Shown one piece after another: positions 1 through 7,962 of a stretch of DNA of 64,000 bases. The stretch spans positions 1-64,000 of the forward strand of contig JAUWLW010000007.1 in assembly GCA_030613505.1 (NCBI GenBank). The letters are read 5' to 3'. The notes under the pieces are model-generated. The model made no database searches and was not told the DNA's origin. It saw only the letters and a list, made by a program, of their open reading frames with translations. Position numbers and translations under genes: made by a program. The stretch is from Candidatus Zixiibacteriota bacterium (GTDB lineage: Bacteria; RBG-13-66-14; B26-G2; WVWN01). Positions within the stretch are counted from its first letter, which is position 1, and every line of letters starts with the position of its first letter.

Positions 1-154
1 AAAAACGATAGCGATGCCCGGCCTGCAAGAGAAGGCCAAGGTTGACCGAAAAGTCGTCCGCCGGAACGGAAACGGCGACGGCATAAACGGCCGCTCCGCC
101 GCTTATCGCCGTCGCCGCAATTAACGTCGACGTTAACTTAACTGCTCGCCTCAC
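1..154 (-). CDS. Exported protein, N-terminus only (partial)
   Basis: The frame opens with a GTG whose complement is at 152-154, with a GAGG element about 10 bases upstream, and runs open through the window edge. The visible 51 residues begin with basic Arg and Lys residues, followed by a hydrophobic Ala/Ile/Val stretch that looks like a signal peptide, and then a probable mature region. It lies 37 bases downstream of leuS on the same strand, so it is probably read from the leuS transcript. Nothing in the visible part identifies a family. Confidence 0.5.
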   Translation of the reverse strand, partial: MRRAVKLTSTLIAATAISGGAAVYAVAVSVPADDFSVNLGLLLQAGHRYRF

Positions 155-191
155 CCTAATGACCTCATCCCGTTATGCGTTCCGAGAAAGC

Positions 192-2696
192 TTACTTACA
201 TACTACGTTCAAAAGCTTGTCGGGCACAAGTATTTTTTTCACCGCCTTTTTACCCTCCAGGTAGCGCGCTACGTTGGCGTCGTCGGTTGCGGCCGCGAAG
301 ACCTCTTCTTGGCTCGAGCCCGCGGGGACGTCGACGCGGCCGCGAACCTTACCGTTCACTTGCACGACGACCGTAACCTGCGCCGCGGCGACCGCTTCCG
401 CGTCGTATTCCTCCCACGTCTCGCGGAAGACCGAATCGTCATGGCCCGCGCATCGCCAAAGCTCCTCGACCATATGGGGAGCGAAGGGCGCGAGCATCTT
501 CATCAGGTGATAGAGGGCGTAGCCGAAGGCCGGCGATTCTCGATCTTCGTACGCATAAAGGGTATTGACATAATCCATCAGGAACGCGATGCAAGTATTG
601 AAGTGCAGGCGCTCGAGGTCGTCGGTAACGCGCTTCAGCGTTCGGTGCGTCGTCAGGTACAGTTCTTTTTCGGCCGCGGCGAGAGCCACTACGTCGAGCG
701 AGTCGCGAACTGCCCGCATATTTCCGTCGACGAGACGCCACACGCGGCCGAGCCACTTCGCCGCGGCGCCTACGCCCTCGTCGGTCCACTCCATATCCTT
801 TGCCGGGGGGCCGGCGAACGTTATATACAACCGCGCGACGTCGGCGCCGTGCTCGGCGATGAACGGTCCCGCCGGGACGGCGTTCCCTTTGGACTTGGAC
901 ATAACCTCCATCGACGTAGAGCCGTCGGCTTTAGTCACGCGGCCCTTGACCATTCCCTGGTTGAAGAAGTGGGGGAAGGGTTCTACGTCGCGCACGAGCC
1001 CTTCGTCGGCGAGGAATTTCTGGAAGAAGCGCGCGTACAACATATGGCTTACGGCGTGCTCGTCCCCGCCGATGTACTGGTCTACCGGCATCCAGAAATT
1101 TACCCGTGCCGGGTCCCAAGGCGCCTCGTCGTTGCGCGCGTCGCAGTAGCGCAGGAAGTACCAACTCGAGTCCACGTACGTGTCCATGGTGTCGGCGTCG
1201 CGCTCCGCCGGGCCGCCGCATTTGGGGCAAGTCGTATCGACGAACTCGCGGCAACTCGCCAACGGCGAACGTTCCGCCGGCGTGAAGTCCACCTTGTCCT
1301 CGGGCGGAAGGAGTACCGGCAGCTCGTCGTAGGGGACCGGGACCTCGCCGCAGCTCGAGCAGTGGATTATCGGGATGGGCGCGCCCCAGTACCGCTGGCG
1401 GCTTATGAGCCAGTCGTGGAGGTGGTAGTTTACGGTGGGTTGGCCCCAGCCTTCCTTTGGGCCGTCTTCCGCGAGTTTAGCGTTACCTTCTTCGGTCGTC
1501 AGGCCGGAATACGGGCCCGAGTTCTCCATTACGCCGTAGTCCTCGAGCGCCTCCGTCATCTCGCTCTCATCTGCGAGGTCGCCGTCGACGGGCCGGATGA
1601 CGGGGACGACCGCGATGCCGTACTTACGGGCGAAGAGGAAATCGCGCTGGTCGTGGGCGGGGACGCCCATAACCGCACCTTCGCCGTAGCTGATAAGTAC
1701 GTAGTCCGCGACCCAGATAGGGACATCCTCGTCGCTCAAAGGGTTGCGGGCGTACCGGCCGGTGAATATGCCCGACTTCTCGCCGACCGCGGACGCGCGG
1801 TCGATCTCGGCTGTATTAATCGCGTCGCGACAGAACGACTCCACCTCTTCTTCCGTCGGTAACCCTTTAATAAGCTCGGGAATGGCGGCGTGCTCGGGCG
1901 CGAGCGCCATAAACGTTACGCCGTAAAGGGTATCCGCCCGGGTCGTGAATACGTCGAAATGCAAGCCGTCGTCATCCACCACGGGGAAGCGTACGACCAG
2001 GCCAACGCTTCGGCCTATCCAATTACGCTGCAACGTCACGACGTGTCGGGGCCAGTTTTCTTCGACCAACGCGAGGTCGTCGAGCAGGCGGTCGGCGAAC
2101 GCCGTTATCTTGAAGTACCACTGCTCGAGGTGGCGCCGCTCCACCGGCGTATCGCACCGGTAGCATGCCCCATCCACGACTTGCTCGTTGGCCAGGACCG
2201 TTTTGCACCCCGGGCAGAAGTTCGCGGGCCCGGACGCGCGGTAAGCCAGGCCGCGTTCGTAAAACTTGAGAAAGAGCCATTGCGTCCATCTATAGTAGTC
2301 GGGACGGTACGCCGCGACCTCGCGGCGCCAGTCGTAGCCGACGCCGGCGCTCTTCAACGTCTCGCGGGAAGTCGCGATGTTCTCTTCGGTCCATTTGTTG
2401 GGCGAAACGGCGCGTTGGATGGCGGCGTTCTCCGCCGGTAGGCCGAAGCTGTCCCACCCGATGGGGTGGAGGATTTCATAGCCCCGCATCATTTTGTAGC
2501 GAGCGAGGACGTCGCCGATGAAATAGTTCTTCATGTGGCCCACGTGAAGGTCGCCCGACGGGTAGGGGAACATCTCGAGCAAGTAAAACTTGGGCTTCGC
2601 CGAATCCTCGTCGGCCTCGAAAAGGCCGGCCTCTTCCCAGAATTCCTGCCACTTTTTTTCGACTGTCGGGGCGTCGTATTCGTCGGCCTTCGCCAT
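192..2696 (-). CDS. leuS: Leucine--tRNA ligase
   Basis: Class Ia aminoacyl-tRNA synthetase that charges tRNA-Leu in the cytoplasm. The 834 residues match a bacterial LeuRS. The HIGH signature appears as HVGH at residues 51-54 and the KMSKS loop as MSKSK at 599-603. A zinc-binding CxxC pair is followed by a second CxxC near residues 160-180, and the large CP1 editing insertion lies between the catalytic halves. The C-terminus ends in the usual compact domain (VNGKVRGR). The gene stands downstream of its own strong promoter at 2843-2871 with a leader of about 140 bases containing a hairpin. A 37-base gap separates it from the next, partial gene on the same strand. Confidence 0.97.
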   Translation of the reverse strand: MAKADEYDAPTVEKKWQEFWEEAGLFEADEDSAKPKFYLLEMFPYPSGDLHVGHMKNYFIGDVLARYKMMRGYEILHPIGWDSFGLPAENAAIQRAVSPNKWTEENIATSRETLKSAGVGYDWRREVAAYRPDYYRWTQWLFLKFYERGLAYRASGPANFCPGCKTVLANEQVVDGACYRCDTPVERRHLEQWYFKITAFADRLLDDLALVEENWPRHVVTLQRNWIGRSVGLVVRFPVVDDDGLHFDVFTTRADTLYGVTFMALAPEHAAIPELIKGLPTEEEVESFCRDAINTAEIDRASAVGEKSGIFTGRYARNPLSDEDVPIWVADYVLISYGEGAVMGVPAHDQRDFLFARKYGIAVVPVIRPVDGDLADESEMTEALEDYGVMENSGPYSGLTTEEGNAKLAEDGPKEGWGQPTVNYHLHDWLISRQRYWGAPIPIIHCSSCGEVPVPYDELPVLLPPEDKVDFTPAERSPLASCREFVDTTCPKCGGPAERDADTMDTYVDSSWYFLRYCDARNDEAPWDPARVNFWMPVDQYIGGDEHAVSHMLYARFFQKFLADEGLVRDVEPFPHFFNQGMVKGRVTKADGSTSMEVMSKSKGNAVPAGPFIAEHGADVARLYITFAGPPAKDMEWTDEGVGAAAKWLGRVWRLVDGNMRAVRDSLDVVALAAAEKELYLTTHRTLKRVTDDLERLHFNTCIAFLMDYVNTLYAYEDRESPAFGYALYHLMKMLAPFAPHMVEELWRCAGHDDSVFRETWEEYDAEAVAAAQVTVVVQVNGKVRGRVDVPAGSSQEEVFAAATDDANVARYLEGKKAVKKILVPDKLLNVVCK

Positions 2697-2731
2697 GTCC
2701 GCTGCACCTCGGTTTAGGTAATTACCAAAAC

Positions 2732-2750
2732 GGCGGGCTGAGCGCCCGCC
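2732..2750 (-). promoter_or_regulatory. GC-rich hairpin in the leuS leader
   Basis: A perfect 7-bp stem (GGCGGGC with GCCCGCC) and a five-base loop lie between the leuS promoter and the leuS start. On the minus strand it is followed by GTTTTGG, a short T run. It could act as an attenuator or weak terminator. No T-box specifier or antiterminator motif was recognised, so any regulatory role is inference. Confidence 0.35.
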
Positions 2751-2842
2751 TGTGGTTTTTGGGTATACTGCCGCCGGCGGACGCTCATGCCTCCCTTAGT
2801 AGTAGAGCGAGTTGCCGACTATTCTTTAGATACATCGTTTTT

Positions 2843-2871
2843 CTTATAGCATAAGTTTATCGCCGCGTCAA
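2843..2871 (-). promoter_or_regulatory. Sigma-70 promoter of leuS
   Basis: Read on the minus strand, TTGACG (2871-2866) is followed by a 17-base spacer and TATAAG (2848-2843). It sits just beyond the hemW stop codon and points at leuS, giving leuS a leader of roughly 140 bases. Confidence 0.75.
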
Positions 2872-2873
2872 CG

Positions 2874-3995
2874 TTAAATCAGGGCCGCGAAAACCTCGTC
2901 CGCGAGGAACAGGCCCGGCCGGGTGAGCCGTACGCTTTCGCCGTCGACCGTTACCAACCCCGTGGCGACGAATTCGGCGAGTTCTTTTTCGTAATACGTC
3001 TTGGGGTTGACGCCGAACCTCTCTTCGAAAGCCGCGGCGTCGACGCCTTCCGTCAGGCGGAGGCCCAGAACCGCCGCCGTCCGCATTTCCCGGTAGGCGT
3101 CGGACGGTTCGGGGTTCACGAGAGGCCACCGGCCCGTAGCCGCCGCGGCGCAGTATTCGTCCAAGTCGGGTGGATTGCGGTATCGCCCGCCGCGCCAATG
3201 GTTGGCCGCGGACGGCCCGAAGCCGAGATACTCCTCGTCGCGCCAATATTTCAAGTTGTGCCGGCACTCGCGGCCCGGCCGCGCGAAGTTCGACGTCTCG
3301 TATTGGGCGAACCCCGCCGCGGCTAGTTTATCTATCGCCGCGTAGTACATCGCGGCTTGCTCGTCGTCGTCCGGGAATTCGTAGGCCGCGCGCTCGCGGT
3401 AAAGTTTCACGTCCGGCTCGAGCGTAAGGCCGTAGAGCGAGACGTGCTCCGGCTTCAGCGCCAGGCCGCGCGCAAGGTCGCGCGTCCAGCCGTCTAGGCT
3501 CTGCCCCGGTAGGCCGTACATTAAATCGATCGAGACGTTGTCGAAGCCTTCGGCCTGGGCGTGCCAATAAGCGTCCTCGGCCTGTGTCGCGTCGTGCCGG
3601 CGGCCCAGGATTTTCAACGTCGCGTCGTCGAAGGTTTGTATTCCCAGCGACAAGCGGTTGACGCCGCCCTCTGACAGCGCATCCAGGATATAGGCGGTTA
3701 ACGACTCGGGGTTGGCCTCGCAAGTCACCTCGGCCTCGGCCGCAACTGCGAATCGGCCCGTTACCTCCGTTAAGACGTTCCTTAAACGCTCCGGGCCGAG
3801 CGCGGTGGGCGTCCCGCCGCCGAGGTAGAGCGTGTCGGCCCGCACCTTATCGACCATAAGCGCCGCGGCGTCGAGCTCTTGGCTCAACGCCTTAAAGTAA
3901 CGCGACGCCGCACCCTCTTCGAACGGCGCCGTCGCGAAGTCGCAGTAGCTGCAGCGGCTCGCGCAGAAAGGGACGTGTACGTAAACGCCCAGCAT
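2874..3995 (-). CDS. hemW: Radical SAM heme chaperone HemW-like protein
   Basis: A 373-residue member of the HemN/HemW radical SAM family. The N-terminus carries the cluster motif C11-x3-C15-x2-C18 followed by Asp-Phe, then GGGTP in the SAM-binding region, and a HemN C-terminal domain. The length and very short N-terminus fit HemW, which inserts heme into apoproteins, better than true coproporphyrinogen oxidase HemN. No Shine-Dalgarno sequence is visible before the ATG, and the terminator of the upstream lipoprotein gene ends only about 10 bases before it, so expression must come from read-through or an unseen start site. Downstream lies the leuS promoter. Confidence 0.88.
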   Translation of the reverse strand: MLGVYVHVPFCASRCSYCDFATAPFEEGAASRYFKALSQELDAAALMVDKVRADTLYLGGGTPTALGPERLRNVLTEVTGRFAVAAEAEVTCEANPESLTAYILDALSEGGVNRLSLGIQTFDDATLKILGRRHDATQAEDAYWHAQAEGFDNVSIDLMYGLPGQSLDGWTRDLARGLALKPEHVSLYGLTLEPDVKLYRERAAYEFPDDDEQAAMYYAAIDKLAAAGFAQYETSNFARPGRECRHNLKYWRDEEYLGFGPSAANHWRGGRYRNPPDLDEYCAAAATGRWPLVNPEPSDAYREMRTAAVLGLRLTEGVDAAAFEERFGVNPKTYYEKELAEFVATGLVTVDGESVRLTRPGLFLADEVFAALI

Positions 3996-4004
3996 ATTTT
4001 TCGT

Positions 4005-4032
4005 AAAAAAAAGGGGGCGACGTCGTCGCCCC
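4005..4032 (-). terminator. Intrinsic terminator of the lipoprotein gene
   Basis: On the minus strand a 7-bp stem, GGGGCGA (4032-4026) with TCGCCCC (4020-4014), has a five-base loop and runs into eight T residues. It follows the stop of the 191-residue lipoprotein gene and ends about ten bases before the hemW start. Confidence 0.85.
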
Positions 4033-4046
4033 TTGATTATAATTTG

Positions 4047-4622
4047 TTATTTAGCCGTTCTATCCCACCATTTCGTCAGCCGCCACCGGTCTTCGCTCTG
4101 TTCGTTCTTGTATTTCTCGAACTCGAAGTTGCAATAACCCTGGTCGGCAATGAAGCCGTTCAATTCGTCTATCATTACTAAAAGAGTTATGGTTATATTG
4201 TCGGCTTCGTACTTATTCTCTTCGGGTTCCGGTTCGCCGACGCGGCCCGTAGCTATGTTGAGGTTAATGTTGTAAGCATGATGGAACATGCCATCGGTCG
4301 CCTTCCAGTCTTCAGTGTAACTCCACGATTCCGGGATTATGTATGGTTTACCAGGCGGAGTTTGGCCCACGTCCCTCGGGTCGAAGTAGAAGACAAAATT
4401 CGTGCTAAGGGCCTTTTTGTAAAGGTCGATATACCGCTGGTTATAAGCAATTTCGACGTTCTTAAGTACGTTGGCAGGGCTAGTCATTTTGACCGGTTGT
4501 TGTGGCGGTATCGGGGGGGGGGGACTGAATGGGCACCCCGTCAACGCTAACGCCGCCGCCGCGGCCGCGGCCGTTATGAGGCCGGCGCGTAGCGCTCTAT
4601 ACTTTTTGCTTCGATATTTCAT
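4047..4622 (-). CDS. Lipoprotein of unknown function
   Basis: A 191-residue protein with a basic N-terminus, an Ala/Leu-rich hydrophobic segment and a lipobox Leu-Thr-Gly-Cys whose Cys is residue 30. A short proline-rich linker follows. The mature part contains aromatic-rich motifs (YIDLYKKAL, FVFYFDPRD, WSYTEDW) and ends WRLTKWWDRT, a pattern resembling NTF2/SnoaL-like cone-fold domains in which a short helix is followed by a curved sheet; that fold guess is inference. It forms a single-gene unit bounded by a consensus promoter and a strong terminator, so it is probably well expressed. Confidence 0.85.
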   Translation of the reverse strand: MKYRSKKYRALRAGLITAAAAAAALALTGCPFSPPPPIPPQQPVKMTSPANVLKNVEIAYNQRYIDLYKKALSTNFVFYFDPRDVGQTPPGKPYIIPESWSYTEDWKATDGMFHHAYNINLNIATGRVGEPEPEENKYEADNITITLLVMIDELNGFIADQGYCNFEFEKYKNEQSEDRWRLTKWWDRTAK

Positions 4623-4665
4623 CGGTACCTCTCGATTTCCAGTGTTCGTATTGTTAACAACGCTT

Positions 4666-4694
4666 ATTATATTCTAAAAACAGGCCGGTGTCAA
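4666..4694 (-). promoter_or_regulatory. Perfect-consensus sigma-70 promoter
   Basis: On the minus strand TTGACA (4694-4689), a 17-base spacer and TATAAT (4671-4666) form an exact match to both hexamers. It drives the lipoprotein gene starting at 4622. The rest of the 204-base gap (4623-4826) holds only small palindromes without a T run. Confidence 0.85.
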
Positions 4695-4826
4695 GATGTT
4701 TGCCGCCGTATAAGTATCGCCGCAGCGTAAAAAGTTACGCGTTTTTACAGCGGGAATGGCTTTTAGGGTAGGATTTATTCCGGCGTACGCCGATTATCCT
4801 TTACGGCAGGATAAAGGGGGAATTCG

Positions 4827-6773
4827 CTAGAAAGTGAAGCTAAAGCCGGCGTCGAAGTCGAAGAACGTTTCGTTCGGCACCTCTTTGTAGCGGCGTTTGC
4901 TGTTCTTAATATAGTACGAATGAGAGGCCCTCGAGTTCGACGTTAACGTCAGGTTTTTCGATACCACGTACGTGACGCCGACGCCGCCGGCGTAGCCGTA
5001 GTTTATTTGCCAATCGTCCGGGTCGGGTCTGAAGACGCCTTCGGTTTTTTCCCTCGAGTAGGAGAAGGTGAGGTTCAATTTAAGCTTGTCGGAGGTATTT
5101 ATCTCCGCACCCGGGTTGACGCCGATATTCCACCGGCGCTTATTGCTTCGGGGGCTTCCGGGGAAGTAATCGCGGCCGTACGTAATATCTACCCCTACGC
5201 TCGGCTTAAATAGCTCGCCGAAATCGCGCCGCACGTTCGTGTACAAGTGCCGGTTAATCTGTGCGGTGTCGGTACCCGTTGTCTCGGGGTCGACATAAGT
5301 CGTACTGTTTTTGCTGATATCCGTTTTAATCTCGACGGTAGTATTGCGCGTTACGTCGTATATGAAAGAAGTACCCAGCAAGATTTTTAGGTCGTCGCGG
5401 TCGCTGTCTATGGCCGTATCGGGGTCGTCGTGGCGGTATAGGACGACGTTCATGGCGGTATTTACGTCTACCCGTAGGGCCTTGGTCCAGTCGAAGCCGA
5501 CGTTGCCGTCCAGGTTATTGAACTTCGTCGTTTTATCTTGCTCCGGGAAGACGAGTTTGTGGGGCCGGCTCTCGGTAAGGTAATGGGCCAGGTGAAAAGT
5601 AACGTTTTCGCCGAGGGCCAGGTCGAAATCAGATGTGATTCTGTAACTCTTCGGCATTTCACACGAGCTGGCCGGGCCGGGGTCGTCTCGGGAGGGGAGT
5701 TCGCCGTCGGCGTCCCTTAAAATATTTTCGCTCTCCTCGTAATTGATGGCGACGTTGAATTCCGAATGCTCGCCCGGCGTAACGCGAACGTTGGCAGTGT
5801 TTGCAAACCTGGCTCTTCTAACGTCGTACCGTATTTCGTTGAATATTTTCCTGTACCGCTCCTTGTTCTCGTAGAAATCCCGGCCGCGGCTGAACGAAAC
5901 GGAATTGGAAAGCGAAAGTAACGAACTCAGGTCGTACGTAACGTCGCCGGAGGCGTTGCCGTCAAGCATATCGCTGTCCAGCGCCGGCTCCAACCTGTCG
6001 CGGCCTACGCTGTCGGTGACGCCGAAAGACACGTTGAGGTTAAGTTTTTCGCTCAGATCTTTGTTCATGCCGATTTGGCCGGATACCGTATTACCGATTT
6101 TGCGAGACAGCGCGGGTTTTATCTCACGCTCCGGATACGTCCGCGTCTTAGCTACTTCTATCTTGGAGGAGCTTATATCGCCGGAATAATCTACGCTGAA
6201 AGTGGTGGCCGCGGTTAGATTGTAGTCGATGCCACCGCCGAAATTGTGGCTGCGGCTTGTCGTCGGCGGCGGCACCTCCTCGCCGCGCGCTATTAATATT
6301 TCTTGCGACGAGTCCTGGACCCCCAGCCTTAAATCGGCCCTCAAATCGCTTGAGAATTCGTAATCCAGCGAGGAGTCCACGCCGTTGGAAGAACTCTCGG
6401 TTTTGAACTCGTCGTACTCTTCGGTGGGCGGACGGTGTACCAAATTATACGAGTTGCCGTACGAGACGCTCAAGCGCCACGGCGTAGGCGGGTCGTAGTC
6501 GATGCTAAGGCTGGTGTTCCTTCCGCGCGAGGACCTGTTGTCCTCGGGGTTATAGCCGTTATCGAGCGACGTCGACGTTGCGAAGTCCAGGTTGCGGGTC
6601 AGCGGTACGTTGTACGACACGCTCCCGCTGGCGTTTTTAGAATCGCTTTGCGAGTAGTAGTTGAAGTCAAACGTTTTGGCGGATTCGGCCTCCTCGCCGC
6701 CCTCGTCGGCTTGCGCGGACGAGAGGAGGATGGGTACCGCGAAGATTAAGAAGTATTTAATCGCTGATTTCAT
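4827..6773 (-). CDS. Putative outer-membrane beta-barrel protein
   Basis: A 648-residue protein with a clear signal peptide, cleaved after about residue 22 (SAQA). It is followed by a long run of alternating polar and hydrophobic beta-strand segments with repeated turns of Asp, Asn and Ser, and it ends Ser-Phe-Thr-Phe, the C-terminal aromatic signature of BAM-assembled barrels. Motifs such as LDFATS, LSVSYGNSY and LTFSYSREKT look like successive barrel strands. No specific family was recognised; a porin-like or TIGR03016-like barrel is possible. Its ATG lies 17 bases inside the end of deoB, so it is translated from the mtnA-deoB transcript. No T-run terminator follows. Confidence 0.8.
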   Translation of the reverse strand: MKSAIKYFLIFAVPILLSSAQADEGGEEAESAKTFDFNYYSQSDSKNASGSVSYNVPLTRNLDFATSTSLDNGYNPEDNRSSRGRNTSLSIDYDPPTPWRLSVSYGNSYNLVHRPPTEEYDEFKTESSSNGVDSSLDYEFSSDLRADLRLGVQDSSQEILIARGEEVPPPTTSRSHNFGGGIDYNLTAATTFSVDYSGDISSSKIEVAKTRTYPEREIKPALSRKIGNTVSGQIGMNKDLSEKLNLNVSFGVTDSVGRDRLEPALDSDMLDGNASGDVTYDLSSLLSLSNSVSFSRGRDFYENKERYRKIFNEIRYDVRRARFANTANVRVTPGEHSEFNVAINYEESENILRDADGELPSRDDPGPASSCEMPKSYRITSDFDLALGENVTFHLAHYLTESRPHKLVFPEQDKTTKFNNLDGNVGFDWTKALRVDVNTAMNVVLYRHDDPDTAIDSDRDDLKILLGTSFIYDVTRNTTVEIKTDISKNSTTYVDPETTGTDTAQINRHLYTNVRRDFGELFKPSVGVDITYGRDYFPGSPRSNKRRWNIGVNPGAEINTSDKLKLNLTFSYSREKTEGVFRPDPDDWQINYGYAGGVGVTYVVSKNLTLTSNSRASHSYYIKNSKRRYKEVPNETFFDFDAGFSFTF

Positions 6774-7962
6774 TTAAAAACGACGTGCCGGCCGCCAGCG
6801 GGCCGACGGCGAAGTTCTCCGCGACGGTCTGGCCTACGTCTGCGAGCGTAGCCCTCGTGCCTAGCGGGACGCCGCGACCGATGCGTCGGTGCCACGCGAG
6901 GAGGGGCGTATATTCGCGGCTGTGGTCCGTGCTGGGCGTCGTCGGGTCGTTGCCGTGGTCCGAAAGGATTAGTATTAAATCGCGCGCGTCCGTCTCACTC
7001 TCGACGGACGGCAAAGCGGCGTCGAAATCCTCCAGGGCCCGGGCGTAGCCCTCTACGTCGTTGCGATGGCCGTATACCGTATCCGTGTCGTTCAGGTTGA
7101 CGAACAGCAGGCCTTCGAACTCGTCGCGTAGTTCGTTTTTAACGGTGCTGACGCCGTCGGCGTTGTCCTTCGTGTGGCTGCAGTCGGTGAAGCCGCGGCC
7201 GGCGAAAATGTCGTCAACTTTGCCGACGCCCCTTACGTCGAATCCGCTTTCGCTGAGTTCGACTAGTAACGTGGGAGCCGGCGGGGGTAACGAATAGTCG
7301 CGACGGGCATCGTTACGCCGGTAAAACGAGCCGACGTCGCCCGCGAAAGGGCGTACGATTACTCTACCGACGGCGTACGGCCTCTTCATAGCGCCGCGAG
7401 CTTTCCGGCCGATGTCGTAGAGCTCGTCGAGCGGTACGACGTCGACGTGGGCGGCTATCTGGCAAACGCTGTCGGCCGACGTGTAGAGTATCAAAGCGCC
7501 GGTCCGAAGGTGTTCTTCGCCCAATTCGGCGATTATTCGCGTACCGGACGCGGCCCGGTTGCCTATGAACTCGCGGCCTGTCGCCGCCCTCAACTTTTCT
7601 ACCGTGTCCCGCGGGAACCCCTCCGGGAAGAGGGGAAAGCTCTTTTTTAAAACGACGCCGGCGATCTCCCAATGGCCGCTGGTGGAATCTTTGCCTACCG
7701 CGGTCATCGTCAACTTGCCGTATCCACCGGTAACGGCGGTTTCTTCAAAGCCGGGAAGGCGCGTCAAACGGTTAAGGCCCCGTGCGGCGAGGTGGGGGAG
7801 ACGCAGTCGTCCTCGCGCGTTGACGACGTTGCCCAAACTGTCGGACCCCTCGTCGCCGAATTCGCTCGCATCCGGCAATTCGCCAATTCCGACGCCGTCG
7901 AGTATAATAACGATAACGCGGTCGAACCGTCTATTCGTCCTAGTCACGGCGAAGCGCGGCAA
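6757..7962 (-). CDS. deoB: Phosphopentomutase
   Basis: Interconverts (deoxy)ribose 1-phosphate and 5-phosphate in nucleoside salvage. The 401 residues carry the alkaline-phosphatase-superfamily metal sites: DGVGIGELPDA near the N-terminus, the phospho-acceptor region DSTSGHWE, and DHGNDPTTPSTDHSRE near the C-terminus. It overlaps mtnA upstream by 23 bases and the beta-barrel gene downstream by 17, so the three form one transcription unit. The partner nucleoside phosphorylase gene is elsewhere in the window (28573-29868). Confidence 0.96.
   Translation of the reverse strand: MPRFAVTRTNRRFDRVIVIILDGVGIGELPDASEFGDEGSDSLGNVVNARGRLRLPHLAARGLNRLTRLPGFEETAVTGGYGKLTMTAVGKDSTSGHWEIAGVVLKKSFPLFPEGFPRDTVEKLRAATGREFIGNRAASGTRIIAELGEEHLRTGALILYTSADSVCQIAAHVDVVPLDELYDIGRKARGAMKRPYAVGRVIVRPFAGDVGSFYRRNDARRDYSLPPPAPTLLVELSESGFDVRGVGKVDDIFAGRGFTDCSHTKDNADGVSTVKNELRDEFEGLLFVNLNDTDTVYGHRNDVEGYARALEDFDAALPSVESETDARDLILILSDHGNDPTTPSTDHSREYTPLLAWHRRIGRGVPLGTRATLADVGQTVAENFAVGPLAAGTSFLNEISD

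Noticed and set aside
159-1862. 567-residue open frame on the plus strand
   Set aside because: It is the complement of leuS, whose HIGH and KMSKS motifs are intact; codon-phase shadow, no start signal.
2697-2842. T-box riboswitch before leuS
   Set aside because: No AGGGTGGNACCGCG-like antiterminator motif was found.
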